From Nocardia farcinica (GTDB lineage: Bacteria > Actinomycetota > Actinomycetes > Mycobacteriales > Mycobacteriaceae): a DNA stretch of 64,000 nt. Position 1 is the first letter of the stretch. The number at the start of each line of letters is the position of its first letter. Position numbers and translations under genes: made by a program. Shown one piece after another: positions 56,201-64,000 of the stretch. The notes beneath the pieces were generated by a model. That model did no database searches. It worked only from the letters and a program-made list of their open reading frames with translations, and was not told where the DNA came from. The stretch spans positions 1,612,001-1,676,000 of the forward strand of contig NZ_LN868939.1 of the NCBI RefSeq assembly GCF_001182745.1, in the 5' to 3' direction.

Positions 56201-56828
56201 ACAGTCCGGCCATGTCGCCGGTGTCGGGTTCGACCTCTACGTCCGGCTGGTCGGCGAGGCGGTGGAGGCCTACCGGGCCGCCGCCGACGGCAAGCCGATC
56301 ACCACCGAGGAGGTCAAGGAGGTACGCATCGACCTGCCCGTCGACGCGCACATCCCGCCCGACTACGTCGCCAGCGACCGGCTGCGGCTGGAGGCCTACC
56401 GCAAACTGGCCGCCGCGCAGGATGATTCGGCGCTGGCGTCGGTGGTGGAGGAACTCGTCGACCGCTACGGGCCGCTGCCGGTGGAGGTCGGCAGGCTGGT
56501 GTCGGTGGCCAAGCTGCGGCTGCTGGCCCGCGAATACGGCATCACCGAGATCGCGGTCACCGGGACCACGCTCAAGATCTCCCCGCTGCTGAACCTGCCC
56601 GACTCCAAGCAGCTGCGCCTCAAGCGGCTCTACCCGAGCGCCGGCTACAAGGCGGCCAGCGGTGTGGTCCAGCTGCCGCTGCCGCGGGTGGAGGACAGCG
56701 TGGGCGCCGAGCGGGTGCGCGATGTGCAGCTGCTCCAGTTCGTCGCCGATCTGCTGCTGGCACTGGACGGCAAGGCGCAGGGCGCGGTGGACCTGACGGT
56801 GGCGACCGAGGCCACGGCGCACCGATGA
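53211..56828 (+). CDS. mfd: Transcription-repair coupling factor
   Basis: 1205 residues. The N-terminal UvrB-like region (about 1-340) recruits UvrA; the RNA-polymerase-interacting domain starts near [18 protein letters not shown] (about 510). The superfamily 2 translocase has [16 protein letters not shown] at about 663, the DEEQ box in [28 protein letters not shown], and motif [20 protein letters not shown] (read here without flanks). The C-terminal TRCF domain is intact. ATG 53211 fits. It removes stalled RNA polymerase at lesions. It overlaps mazG by four bases. Confidence 0.98.
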   Translation: MSSSRPPLAGLAAVAGADAALRTVADLVGTTTVDMVAPAAARSFVAATVAGKRPVVVVTATGREADDLTVELTEILGDSVAQFPSWETLPHERLSPSADTVGRRLAVLRRLAHPDDPVFPVPLRVVVTTVRSLMQPMAAGLGDIEPIVLREGAELDFDDLLTRLVEFAYTRVDMVGKRGEFAVRGGILDLFPPTADHPVRVEFWGDEVTQVRAFAVADQRSLPEIEIDTVVATPCRELLLTAPVRERAAQVAAANAADAALVEMLDKLAEGIPVEGMEALLPVLQPGELTLLTEQLAAGTHVLLCDPEKIRTRAADLVRTGAEFLEASWTAASFGADAPLGGNGLDLAASSYRALPQIREDADRHGLAWWTLSPLASGDPAEVVLPLQQAPTARGSDELVATIFASLRAHVTTGGRAVVVVAGHGTAQRVLERLADAEVPATALTAGAEPAPGVVGVLCGTLHDGVVFADAALVVVAESDLTGNRVTAPGEGKRLPAKRRNQVDPLALSAGDMVVHDQHGIGRFVEMIERTVGGARREYLVIEYAPSKRGQPGDRLFVPMESLDQLSRYVGGEMPSLSKLGGSDWANTKRKARKAVREIAGELVQLYAARQAAPGHAFGPDTPWQKEMEDAFAFTETVDQMTAIAEVKADMEKPVPMDRVVCGDVGYGKTEIAVRAAFKAVQDGKQVVVLVPTTLLAQQHLQTFTERVAGFPVTVKGLSRFTDPAESRAVLEGMADGSVDIVVGTHRLLQTGVRWKDLGLVIVDEEQRFGVEHKEHIKALRTHVDVLTMSATPIPRTLEMSLAGIREMSTILTPPEERHPVLTYVGAYNDKQVTAAIRRELLRDGQVFYVHNRVSSIDKAAKRIRDLVPEARVVVAHGQMNEDTLERTVQGFWQREYDVLVCTTIIETGLDISNANTLIVERADTLGLSQLHQLRGRVGRSRERGYAYFLYPPEKPLTETAYDRLATIAQNSDLGAGMAVAMKDLEIRGAGNVLGAEQSGHVAGVGFDLYVRLVGEAVEAYRAAADGKPITTEEVKEVRIDLPVDAHIPPDYVASDRLRLEAYRKLAAAQDDSALASVVEELVDRYGPLPVEVGRLVSVAKLRLLAREYGITEIAVTGTTLKISPLLNLPDSKQLRLKRLYPSAGYKAASGVVQLPLPRVEDSVGAERVRDVQLLQFVADLLLALDGKAQGAVDLTVATEATAHR

Positions 56829-57520
56829 GCACCGAACGCGCCGACGTCGACCTGGTGTCCGCGGGGCTCGCGGGCGCCGTCGAGGTGATGGACCGGCTGT
56901 GGAGCTTCGGCGGCTGGGAGGTCACCCAGACCCACGACTCGCTGCGCCCGTACCTGCTCGAGGAAACCTATGAACTGCTCGACGCCATCGGCCACGGCGA
57001 CGCCGAGACCATCAAGGAGGAACTGGGTGATCTGCTGTTGCAGGTGCTGTTCCACTCCCGGATCGCCGAGGCCGCGGGCGAATTCACCGTGCACGACGTC
57101 GCCGCCGCGCTGGTCGCCAAGCTGGTGAACCGCAGCCCGCACCTGGTCGGAGCCGCCATCGACCCCGGCGCGACGCGGGAGGAGAAGATCGCCGCGCAGG
57201 AACGCGCCTGGCAGGAGCGCAAGTCCGCGGAGAAGACCCGCCGCTCCTGCCTCGACGGGATCGCGCCGGCGCAGCCCGCCCTCGCCCTCGCCGAGAAGGT
57301 CGTCGCGCGCAGCCGCGCCGCGGGGCTGCCCGACGACCTGGTGCCCGGCGAACTGCGCGTGGTCCACCTCGGTGGGCCGGAGAGCGCCGAGGAACGGTTG
57401 CGCAAGGACACGCTGGCCTTCGCCGCGCGGATTCGCGCGGCCGAGGACGCCGCCGCAGCCGAGCGCGGGGCGCGGGCGCCGCTGGCCGAGGCCGACTGGC
57501 GGCGGTACTGGCCGAGCTGA
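56825..57520 (+). CDS. mazG: MazG family nucleoside triphosphate pyrophosphohydrolase, short form
   Basis: 231 residues. It hydrolyses NTPs (including oxidised ones) to NMP and PPi. The catalytic segment is [15 protein letters not shown] (ExxE) and [17 protein letters not shown] (ELxD). The M. tuberculosis protein is about 325 residues with roughly 90 residues before the catalytic domain; here translation begins right at the domain because the ATG overlaps the mfd stop, so that N-terminal part is absent. The C-terminal helix set ends with ADWRRYWPS. Confidence 0.93.
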   Translation: MSTERADVDLVSAGLAGAVEVMDRLWSFGGWEVTQTHDSLRPYLLEETYELLDAIGHGDAETIKEELGDLLLQVLFHSRIAEAAGEFTVHDVAAALVAKLVNRSPHLVGAAIDPGATREEKIAAQERAWQERKSAEKTRRSCLDGIAPAQPALALAEKVVARSRAAGLPDDLVPGELRVVHLGGPESAEERLRKDTLAFAARIRAAEDAAAAERGARAPLAEADWRRYWPS

Positions 57521-57528
57521 GCGGGCGG

Positions 57529-58167
57529 TCAGCCCGGTAGCACCGAGTCCAGGTCGGCGGCCAGCGTCCGCGCGATGCCGGTGGCGACGGTGCTCAGCTC
57601 GGCAGTCGGGACCGGCTCCGGCGCCCCGCCCTCGCGAAGCGCCGCGTCGGTGCCCACCACCGACACGGTGACGACGGCATTGCTCACCCGGAACCCGATC
57701 TGCACGGCGCCGGTCTCCGCGAACGGCGGTGTCCCGGAATAGGACTCGTCGCCGACTTCGCGGCCGCGCACACCCTCGGCACTGCCCGCCGCCACGTCGA
57801 GGTACTTCGCCGCCCCGGCGACCGGGTCGTCACCGCGTTGGACGGCGAACACCACGCTCACGATCCGGCTCAGCGCCGCCCCCGGCGCGGGCGCGGCGAC
57901 CGGCCGCTGCGGATAGGCGCCCCCGCAGGCCCGAGACGGACGGTCGGGGTCCGTCGCCGCCGCGGTCTGCGGCTGCTCGAAATCGCCCTCGGTGTACAGC
58001 GCGCCCGCGAACGCCCGGATCTCCGCGACCGCCGGTGCGAGCAACCGCGCACAGGACTGCGGCACCCCACCGAACCGCGCGGGCTCCCCGCTACCGCACC
58101 CCGCCACCACCGCGGCCGACGCCACGGCGGCGACCAACGCCGCCCCGATCCGCACCCGGGCGCTCAT
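57529..58167 (-). CDS. DUF3558-type lipoprotein
   Basis: 212 residues with a signal peptide (MSARVRIGAALVAAVASAAV) and lipobox VVAGC, so a lipid-anchored envelope protein. It has Cys residues at VPQSCARLL and RACGGAYP, a compact body and a LAADLDSVLPG tail. The same family is encoded at the end of the cassette at 12177-15494. ATG 58167 overlaps the stop of the upstream WXG gene by ATGA. Function in the ESX context unknown. Confidence 0.72.
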   Translation of the reverse strand: MSARVRIGAALVAAVASAAVVAGCGSGEPARFGGVPQSCARLLAPAVAEIRAFAGALYTEGDFEQPQTAAATDPDRPSRACGGAYPQRPVAAPAPGAALSRIVSVVFAVQRGDDPVAGAAKYLDVAAGSAEGVRGREVGDESYSGTPPFAETGAVQIGFRVSNAVVTVSVVGTDAALREGGAPEPVPTAELSTVATGIARTLAADLDSVLPG

Positions 58168-58949
58168 CCCTCGTCGAGCTTCCAGTCGGCGGGCGATTCG
58201 AAGTCCGTCGAGACCGAACTGGGCCAGTGATCCTGCCCGTCGGCGCCCAGCGGGAAGGCCGGCGGATGCATGATGATGTTCCGCAGCTCGTTCGAGGCGA
58301 TCACCACCTTCGACTGCAGTTCGAGGAAACTGGTGATCGTCTGGGTTGCGTGGTCGACCGCGGCGGTGATCACACCGGCCAGGCGGTCTACACCCCAGAA
58401 GGCCTCGACGACGGAGGCGATCTCGGCGATGGCCACCGCCGCTTCGGCGATCAGCACCGTCCAACGGTCCACGAAGCCCTTGTAGAAGGCCCGGCCTTCG
58501 GCGGCGAGGTTCAGCAGCTCGGTGTGGATCTTCTGCGCGATGTCCGACGTGGTCGTCATCGCGGTGCTCTGCGCCGTGCGCGAGGCCGAGAACCGCTTGT
58601 AGGCAGCTCCGTCCCAGTGGCCCTCCAGGCTGATCTCCGGCCTGTTCTGCTGGCCGTTCACCGCGCCCACCGCGTTGCCCACCGTCTGCCATTTGGCCGC
58701 GTATTCGATGAACAGGAACGGCGCCGCGATACCCTCGGCCGCTTCCTCGATCTTGTCGAACAGTTTCTTCAGGTTCTCCTGGATCCGGTCGCGCTCGTCG
58801 GTCTTCAGCCAATACATCTGCGGCCAGGCCCACTTGAGCTTGTCGAAGGCATCGTTGAGTTCGTCGGGCTTCTTGCGCCATTCGTCGGACTTGGCGTTGA
58901 AGTCTTCGACGATCTTGTCCAGGTCGGTCTTGGAAACGGGATCGCCCAT
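58164..58949 (-). CDS. WXG-motif ESX-associated protein
   Basis: 261 residues, mostly helical and unrelated in sequence to housekeeping families. A WXG motif is present (LEGHWDGAAYKRFSASRTAQ, about 105-125), as in WXG100 helical hairpins, flanked by long amphipathic helices (KIHTELLNLAAEGRAFYKGF). A small hydrophobic stretch (TVLIAEAAVAIAEIASVVEAF) may pack in the bundle. It shares one base with the EspC-like gene before it and four with the lipoprotein after it. It is probably a T7SS substrate or partner. Confidence 0.7.
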   Translation of the reverse strand: MGDPVSKTDLDKIVEDFNAKSDEWRKKPDELNDAFDKLKWAWPQMYWLKTDERDRIQENLKKLFDKIEEAAEGIAAPFLFIEYAAKWQTVGNAVGAVNGQQNRPEISLEGHWDGAAYKRFSASRTAQSTAMTTTSDIAQKIHTELLNLAAEGRAFYKGFVDRWTVLIAEAAVAIAEIASVVEAFWGVDRLAGVITAAVDHATQTITSFLELQSKVVIASNELRNIIMHPPAFPLGADGQDHWPSSVSTDFESPADWKLDEG

Positions 58950-59272
58950 CAGATCGTGAACTCCATGTCCCCGGTCAGCTCGGTGGTCGCCCGGCTCTGC
59001 CCGGCCTGTTGCTGCTCGTAGGTGTCGGCCACTTTCAGCAGTGCCGCCGCGACCTCATCGGCCTCAGTGCCACCCTCTCGCAGCCGGTCCTGCACGTATA
59101 CCGCGGCGGCCGAATACGACTGCCAGGCGCCGAGGAACAACCCGAATTGGATCGCCGAGTACTTCAATTCGTCGATCGAGGTGGCGGCATTGCGCAGGCC
59201 GGTGGCGACCTCGGTGCTCCACGACCGCGAAGCACTGCGCAGCCGGTCCAGTTCGACTTTCAGATCAGCCAT
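58949..59272 (-). CDS. EspC-like ESX secretion target
   Basis: 107 residues, all helical. The pattern is DLKVELDRLRSASRSWSTEV at the N-terminus, a middle LFLGAWQSYSAAAVYVQDRL and a C-terminal VADTYEQQQAGQSRATTEL containing a YxxxxA-like element and ending DMEFTI. This resembles small WXG100/EspC partners. It overlaps both neighbours by one base (TGATG), so the four genes 59272-57529 read as one translationally coupled unit. Confidence 0.68.
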   Translation of the reverse strand: MADLKVELDRLRSASRSWSTEVATGLRNAATSIDELKYSAIQFGLFLGAWQSYSAAAVYVQDRLREGGTEADEVAAALLKVADTYEQQQAGQSRATTELTGDMEFTI

Positions 59273-59874
59273 CAGATCTCGTTTCGCAGCAGATGGTGTT
59301 CGTGCCGGACGAGCCGTGCCATCAGCTGCTCGTCGGATTCCCGGTCCAGGTAGACGTCGTGGACGAAACGCGGCACGGCGGCCCGCACCTTGTCGCAGCA
59401 GTCCAGGATGTCCTGCGCGATGACGTTCGACTCCGTCCGCGCCGCCCAGGCGAAATCCATCGTGACCGATTGCAGGCGATGCGCGGTCGCCCTGACCGTC
59501 AGCGTCGGCTCGTCGTACTCGGTCAGGTCGGGACCGTGCATCGTGTAGGTGGCGACGCCGTAGATCCGGGCGTAGGTCGCGTTGTAGTCCTCGTAGGTGC
59601 GTTGTTGCAGCAGCAGCGGGGCGGCCTCGCGCAGGTCGGGTCGCACCTTCCGGGGACGGCTGTTCGTGGCGACAAGATGCGCCGCGTACTCGTACAGCGC
59701 GTACTCGTAAGCGTCCATGATCGAGCGCCCGTACTCGGGCGGCTCGAAGGCGTTCTTCCAGTTGCGGCTCAGTTCGATGCGCGTGGGCAGGCGGTCGGCG
59801 CCGAGCTCGACGCGGACCAGAGCGGATTTGGGCGGCGGCGCGAAGGCGGCCGCGGGGCGGTCACCGGTGGTCAT
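59272..59874 (-). CDS. Conserved-type hypothetical protein opening the second ESX cassette
   Basis: 200 residues, soluble, no signal. It begins [20 protein letters not shown] and has strand/helix patterns around [21 protein letters not shown] and a large charged C-terminal helix ([20 protein letters not shown]). I do not recognise a family; YbaB-like or chaperone-like proteins occur in this place in ESX loci. ATG 59874 has GGAG five bases upstream. It is the first gene of the four-gene unit. Confidence 0.6.
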   Translation of the reverse strand: MTTGDRPAAAFAPPPKSALVRVELGADRLPTRIELSRNWKNAFEPPEYGRSIMDAYEYALYEYAAHLVATNSRPRKVRPDLREAAPLLLQQRTYEDYNATYARIYGVATYTMHGPDLTEYDEPTLTVRATAHRLQSVTMDFAWAARTESNVIAQDILDCCDKVRAAVPRFVHDVYLDRESDEQLMARLVRHEHHLLRNEI

Positions 59875-60182
59875 GTGGTCTCCGTGGCGACGGTGCCGAC
59901 GGTGCCGACGATGCGGCGGTGTCGGCGATGTGGCTGGATGGCATCGGTGATCCCCCCTCGTGTGGCTGCGCGACGGCAGCGACCTGTCCGGGTCTCCCGT
60001 GCCCGGACGCCGCCAGGCTACAACCGCCCCGGTCGCGCCGCAATGCCAGGTGGCGGGCGGGTGCGGGCCGAACCGATCCGGCGCCGACACCGAACCCTCA
60101 CCCGCTCGCAAGCGTGTCGTCACCCGCGCGGGGGAACTCCGTCGATAGGGGTTCGATATTCTGGCGTCGAACTCCGAAGTCG
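59875..60182. promoter_or_regulatory. 308-base divergent spacer between ESX cassette and cpdA
   Basis: No gene is seen. Near 59885-59915 short CGACGGTGC units repeat three times in imperfect form. It must contain the promoter of the four-gene cassette and that of the phosphodiesterase. No promoter box could be assigned confidently. Confidence 0.45.
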
Positions 60183-61172
60183 ATGGCGGTCGTCCTGCCG
60201 GGAGGGGTGTTCGGTCCGGTGCCGATCAGCAGAGTCGCGGAGTATCCGCGTCCGGATCATGTTCTGTTCCATTTCAGTGATACCCACCTCGTCGCCGGTG
60301 ACGGGGATCTGTACGGCGACGTGGACGCCGAGCGGCGGCTGAGCCAGCTGCTCGAGCACGCCACCGCGAGCCGGATCAGGCCGACGGCGATCGTGTTCAC
60401 CGGGGATCTCGCCGATCGCGGCGAGCCGGGCGCCTACGACAAGCTGCGCGCGCTGGTGGAGCCGTTCGCCGAGGATCTGGGCGCGCCGGTGGTGTGGGTG
60501 ATGGGCAACCACGACGACCGCGGCACGCTGCGCAGGCACCTGCTCGACGAGCGTTCCTCCGGGCAGCCGTTCGACCGGGTGCACATGATCGACGGGCTGC
60601 GGCTGGTGGTGCTGGACACCTCGGTGCCCGGCCACCACTACGGCGAGATCAGCGACGAGCAGCTGGCGTGGTTGCGCGAGGTGCTCGCCGAGCCCGCGCC
60701 GTTCGGCAGCATCCTGGCCATGCACCACCCGCCGGTGCCGTGCGTGCTCGACCTGGCGGTGACCGTGGAGCTACGCGACCAGCGCAGGCTGGCCGACGTG
60801 CTCGACGGCACCGACGTGCGCGCCATCCTGGCCGGGCACGTGCACTTCTCCACCTACGCCACCTTCGCGGGCATCCCGGTGTCGGTGGCCTCCTCCAGCT
60901 GCTACACCCAGGATCTGGCCGTCGCCGAGGGCGGCATCCGCGGCCGCGACGGTGCGCAGGCGTTCAACTTCGTCCACGTCTACCCGGACACCGTGGTGCA
61001 CTCGGTGGTGCCCATCGACGCGGGCCCGACGGTCGGTTCCCCGGCCACGCCGGACGAGGCCGCGGCGCGGCTGGCCGCGGAGGGCATCGTGATCCCGCCC
61101 GCGGCCCGTATCCCGCACGTCATGCGGCGCCGGCAGTCGACTCCGGAAGCGGACGACGAGACGGTGCGCTGA
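60183..61172 (+). CDS. cpdA: Cyclic-nucleotide phosphodiesterase CpdA (Rv0805-like)
   Basis: 329 residues, a class III metallophosphoesterase hydrolysing 3',5'-cAMP. Metal motifs are ISDTH-type [40 protein letters not shown] and LAGHVHFS. The sequence follows Rv0805 closely ([35 protein letters not shown]). ATG 60183 has only a weak ribosome-binding site. It ends inside the opposing Stealth gene, with a 53-base convergent overlap. Confidence 0.95.
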   Translation: MAVVLPGGVFGPVPISRVAEYPRPDHVLFHFSDTHLVAGDGDLYGDVDAERRLSQLLEHATASRIRPTAIVFTGDLADRGEPGAYDKLRALVEPFAEDLGAPVVWVMGNHDDRGTLRRHLLDERSSGQPFDRVHMIDGLRLVVLDTSVPGHHYGEISDEQLAWLREVLAEPAPFGSILAMHHPPVPCVLDLAVTVELRDQRRLADVLDGTDVRAILAGHVHFSTYATFAGIPVSVASSSCYTQDLAVAEGGIRGRDGAQAFNFVHVYPDTVVHSVVPIDAGPTVGSPATPDEAAARLAAEGIVIPPAARIPHVMRRRQSTPEADDETVR

Positions 61173-62586
61173 CCCGTTCCCAGGGCGCCGGGTCCGGGAA
61201 GTAGCCGGCGAGGAACCGCGACACCTCGCGCACCCGCTCGGACTCGGAGATCTCCGGGAAGCTGCCGTCGTTGAGGCAGAAGAAATCGAGGTCGCGGTGC
61301 GCGGCGATGTCGTCGAGCACCGCGAGCCCCGCCCGGCTGGTGGTGTCGACGTAGGCCACCCGCGCGGCTTCCTGCGGGACCGCGCGGCCGGTGAGCAGCG
61401 CGTAGTAGTGGTAGAGCGAGTTGGTGACCGAGATGTCGGTGGCCGCGCGGAAGCGGCTGGTCCTGGTGCGGGCGAAGTCGGCGGCGAACTCCTCCTCCAT
61501 CTCCCGCAGCACGCTGCGGCGCAGCGGCACCGGCGTGTGCTCGAGGTGGCGGGTGATGACGTGCCCGAACCGCTCGGCCAGCAGTGCCCGGTTCACCCGG
61601 GCGGCGTTCTCGTAGCCGCTGCGGCGCTCGTTGTTGCGGCCGGGGCCGATCCGCACGTCGGCCTCGATGAAGCGGCTGATGCCGGCCGGGGTGAAGAACA
61701 TCGACGGCCGCACCGGGCGGGCGAAGAACATGTCGTCGTTGGAGTACAGGAAGTGCTCGCTGAGCCCCTCGATGTGCTGGAGCTGGCTCTCCACCGCGTG
61801 CGAGTTGAAGGTGGGCAGCCCGGAGGTGTCGCTGAAGTGGTCGATCGCGCGCACGATGGTGACCTTGGGGTGCTCGGCCAGCCAGGCGGGTGCGGGGGAG
61901 TCGGTGGCGATGAAGATGCGCCGGATCCACGGCGCGTTCTTGTGCACCGAGCGCAGCGCGTACTTCAGTTCGTCGATCTGGCGGATGCGGGCGTCGGCGT
62001 CGTCGCCCTCGCCGACCACGACCTGCGCCATCATCCCGGCCCGGCGGGCGCGGAACTCGGGGTCGGAGCCGTCCACCCAGGAGAAGACGATGTCGATGTC
62101 GAAGCCGACGTCGGTGGGCTGCGGGGCGAACATCTGCGCCAGCGTCGGCCAGCTGCGGTCGAACAGCCGGACCTCGGTGAACTCCACGTCGGCCAGGTCG
62201 AAGACGGTGCGGGTCAACGCGTTCGGGCGCGGGCATTCGACCGTGTCGCCGTGGTACTCCCACAGCTCCAGCTCCACGTGGTGGGCCGGGTCGCGGTCGC
62301 GGCCGAGCCGGACGACGTCGGGCTGCGGCTGCGTGCAGACGAAACCGGCCGCGGCCGCGGCCGAGGTGACCCGCCGGACCATCGCGCGATGGGCGGCGTC
62401 GGCGGCCAGCACCAGCCGGTGGTCGCGGTCGCGCACCAGCAGGAACGGCACCTCGGCCGCGGCGAGCTGCGCCCGCAGATAACCCAGGTCGGCGATCGTC
62501 GCCTCGGAGACGGCGAGGTTGCCCGCCACCTGCCCCGCGACCGCGTCCACGGTGCCGAAATCCATTCCACCCATGCCGGTATCCAT
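61120..62586 (-). CDS. Stealth family sugar-phosphate transferase
   Basis: 488 residues. Stealth proteins transfer hexose 1-phosphates to capsule-type polysaccharides. Conserved regions visible: CR1 [16 protein letters not shown] (about 165), CR2 [20 protein letters not shown] with IFIATD, CR3 [15 protein letters not shown], and CR4 around [12 protein letters not shown] with a C-terminal FCLNDGS. An N-terminal region of about 160 residues precedes CR1. ATG 62586 has GGAGG at good spacing. Its acceptor is unknown. No capsule gene cluster is in view. Confidence 0.93.
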   Translation of the reverse strand: MDTGMGGMDFGTVDAVAGQVAGNLAVSEATIADLGYLRAQLAAAEVPFLLVRDRDHRLVLAADAAHRAMVRRVTSAAAAAGFVCTQPQPDVVRLGRDRDPAHHVELELWEYHGDTVECPRPNALTRTVFDLADVEFTEVRLFDRSWPTLAQMFAPQPTDVGFDIDIVFSWVDGSDPEFRARRAGMMAQVVVGEGDDADARIRQIDELKYALRSVHKNAPWIRRIFIATDSPAPAWLAEHPKVTIVRAIDHFSDTSGLPTFNSHAVESQLQHIEGLSEHFLYSNDDMFFARPVRPSMFFTPAGISRFIEADVRIGPGRNNERRSGYENAARVNRALLAERFGHVITRHLEHTPVPLRRSVLREMEEEFAADFARTRTSRFRAATDISVTNSLYHYYALLTGRAVPQEAARVAYVDTTSRAGLAVLDDIAAHRDLDFFCLNDGSFPEISESERVREVSRFLAGYFPDPAPWERVSAPSRRPLPESTAGAA

Positions 62587-63121
62587 GTCTGCCTCCACAC
62601 GTTCGCTGTCCGAGAGAATTCGCCCGCACCTCGCTCTCACCGCACCGGGAGTCGGGCGACCGCCGCGGCGACGCCGATGCGTCACCGCGGTGCGGTCCGG
62701 CCCGGTGCGGTGCGGAGTCAGACGTGGGGAGCGGTGCCGTAGTGCCGGAACGTCGTGATCCGCCGAACTCGGGACGAGTGGTAAACCATTTCGTTCTCAC
62801 CTCACTCACGCACCGGACGCGTCACGCGTCGTCAACAGGAGAGCGCGGTTCCGAGGTGGCGACCGAGCGCGACCGTGGAACAGCACGCAGGGCCGGACAG
62901 TCATCGGCCGGCGAAACGAAGAACGCCTGGTGAACAGGACGTTGCATAGGAATGATGCCCCCGTGGCGAGATTCCGTCAATCGGACCCTACCGGGGCGTA
63001 GCAGGGCGGCGCGGGCGGCCGGAGCGGGCGACGGGGACCACCGTTGCACCAGCGGGCATGTGCGCCAGCACCTTAGACTGGCAGGGGCGCGGCACAGCCC
63101 GCCGCGCACGAGATCCGCGAG
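62587..63121. other. 535-base intergenic region with no gene
   Basis: No credible ORF is seen on either strand. It includes the Stealth promoter side and the upstream region of the PPOX gene. A small inverted repeat GACGCG-TCA-CGCGTC lies at 62816-62830. A segment at 62770-62810 is locally A+T richer (GGTAAACCATTTCGTTCTC), a possible promoter zone for the Stealth gene. Confidence 0.6.
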
Positions 63122-63577
63122 GTGACGAAGTTGACAGCTGATCATCCCGAGCTCGACGTGCTACCGCAGTGGCCGCAGGAGACCATCGCCGTGCTCGTCA
63201 CGACCGACCCTGCGCCCCATGCCATCCCGGTCTCGTGGCCGGTGCGCGCGGGCGATCGCCGCATCCTGATCAGCCTGAAGTCCGACCGCGGTTCACTGGC
63301 ACGGTTGCGGGAGCGCCCGGACGTGGCGCTGCTGATCCTGGGCGGCGGCGACGTGGCGCTGTGCGCGCGCGGCACCGCGAAGGTGATCGCCGAGGAGATG
63401 CCGGGGGCGCCGGACTACGTCGCCGTCCAGATCGATGTCGCGGTGATCGACGATCACCGCCAGTCCGCGTTCGCGGTCGCGCAGGGCATCCAGCGCACCG
63501 TGCTCGACGAGTCCGAGTTGAACGCGTTGAAGGGCCGCGTGGCGACGCTGCGCGACTGGGCCGAGCACCCGAACTGA
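63122..63577 (+). CDS. PPOX/F420-type split-barrel protein
   Basis: 151 residues with the pyridoxamine-phosphate-oxidase-like fold: VLVTTDPAPHAIPVSW, RRILISLKSDRGSLARLRE and the DVALLILGGGDVALCARGTAKV strand pair. It has a C-terminal helix ALKGRVATLRDWAEH. F420 or FMN binding cannot be told apart. GTG 63122 is the start with a weak ribosome-binding site. It is unrelated in sequence to the PPOX gene at 36904 beyond the fold. Confidence 0.8.
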   Translation: MTKLTADHPELDVLPQWPQETIAVLVTTDPAPHAIPVSWPVRAGDRRILISLKSDRGSLARLRERPDVALLILGGGDVALCARGTAKVIAEEMPGAPDYVAVQIDVAVIDDHRQSAFAVAQGIQRTVLDESELNALKGRVATLRDWAEHPN

Positions 63578-63629
63578 CCCGCACACAACGAGAGAGGCGG
63601 CGCCGCCGTGCGCCGAACGGAAGGGGATC

Positions 63630-64000
63630 ATGAGCGTCACACTCGCCAAGGGCGGCAACGTCTCGCTGTCCAAGCAGGCGCCGAACCTGACGAAGGTCGC
63701 GGTCGGACTCGGCTGGGACGTCCGTACCACCACCGGTGCGGACTACGACCTCGACGCCAGCGCGCTGGCGTGCGGGCCGAACCTGAAGGTGCTGTCCGAC
63801 CAGCACTTCGTCTTCTACAACAACCTGCGCTCGCCGGAGGGCACCATCGAGCACACCGGCGACAACCTCACCGGCGAGGGCGAGGGTGACGACGAGGTGG
63901 TCAACGTCGATCTGGCCGCCACGCCGCCGACGATCACCAACATCTTCTTCGCCGTGTCGATCCACGACGCCGACGCGCGCGGGCAGTCCTTCGGCCAGAT
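63630..64000 (+). CDS. TerD family stress protein (3' partial)
   Basis: The window ends after about 123 residues. The visible part is a TerD domain: SVTLAKGGNVSLSKQAPNL, VAVGLGWDVRTTTGADYDLDA, and the Ca2+-binding acidic segments GEGEGDDEVVNVDL. TerD proteins bind calcium and are linked to tellurite resistance and stress. ATG 63630 has AAGGGGATC upstream. The rest of the gene, and whether other ter genes follow, is outside the window. Confidence 0.93.
   Translation, partial: MSVTLAKGGNVSLSKQAPNLTKVAVGLGWDVRTTTGADYDLDASALACGPNLKVLSDQHFVFYNNLRSPEGTIEHTGDNLTGEGEGDDEVVNVDLAATPPTITNIFFAVSIHDADARGQSFGQ

Noticed and set aside
52377..56822. A 1481-codon open frame on the minus strand across mfd and the ScbR-type gene
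   Set aside because: It mirrors mfd codon positions, gives a His/Gly/Arg/Gln-rich low-complexity product, and the plus strand has unmistakable Mfd motifs.
60980..62809. A 609-codon minus-strand frame overlapping the Stealth and cpdA region
   Set aside because: It uses a different frame from the conserved Stealth motifs and is Arg/Pro-rich.
62822..63145. A 107-codon minus-strand ORF in the Stealth-PPOX spacer
   Set aside because: No ribosome-binding site, poor codon pattern and Arg/Pro/Ala-rich composition; judged non-coding.

Overview
The window looks like chromosomal DNA from a high-GC actinomycete of the Mycobacteriales, most likely Nocardia or a near relative. The basis is the very GC-rich third codon positions, frequent GTG starts, ATGA and TGATG overlaps, mycobacterial-type genes (rpfB, ergothioneine genes, Pmt, PimC-like transferase, ESX-type small proteins) and gene order. 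From memory, the order rsmI/pmt/arcA, metG-tatD-rpfB-ksgA-ispE, pth/rplY, prsA-glmU-tRNA-Gln-tetR-mfd-mazG follows M. tuberculosis Rv1001-Rv1021, with blocks inserted between. No database search was possible; genus and family names are recalled.

Layout. 1-12 kb: the end of an OafA-type acyltransferase, a BCCT osmolyte transporter, an Rv3651-like protein, two GyrI-like genes, then a compact unit of FeeM/GNAT-like acyltransferase, an E1-like/nitroreductase fusion (Rv1355c family) and a GAF-GGDEF-EAL enzyme (Rv1354c type), followed by a PimC-like glycosyltransferase with an apparent 3' frameshift. 12.2-15.5 kb: a lower-GC ESX-associated cassette (EspC-like protein, 815-residue WXG protein, DUF3558 lipoprotein). 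15.6-36.8 kb: conserved housekeeping genes for rRNA methylation, protein mannosylation, arginine deimination, redox sensing, Met-tRNA charging, resuscitation and isoprenoid synthesis, an ABC-F ATPase, a DUF445 membrane protein with two Abi-alpha paralogues, RF3, L25 and Pth.

36.9-46.5 kb: a PPOX protein, a fatty-acyl-AMP ligase, RNase Z, and the ergothioneine genes egtA-B-C-D with a divergent egtE-like gene. 46.5-53 kb: DUF2461, two small Pro-rich membrane proteins whose frames are each broken by one missing base, prsA-glmU, tRNA-Gln and two TetR regulators, one of ScbR type preceded by a 22-codon leader ORF. 53.2-57.5 kb: mfd and a short mazG. 57.5-59.9 kb: a second ESX-type cassette of four overlapping genes. 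60.2-64 kb: a cAMP phosphodiesterase (CpdA/Rv0805 type), a Stealth phosphotransferase, a second PPOX protein and the start of a TerD gene.

The candidates for undescribed biology are the acyltransferase/E1-nitroreductase/c-di-GMP unit, the DUF445 + Abi-alpha pair, and the two ESX cassettes. The three single-base frame breaks are best treated as possible assembly errors until checked. No rRNA, CRISPR array, IS element or phage gene was seen.
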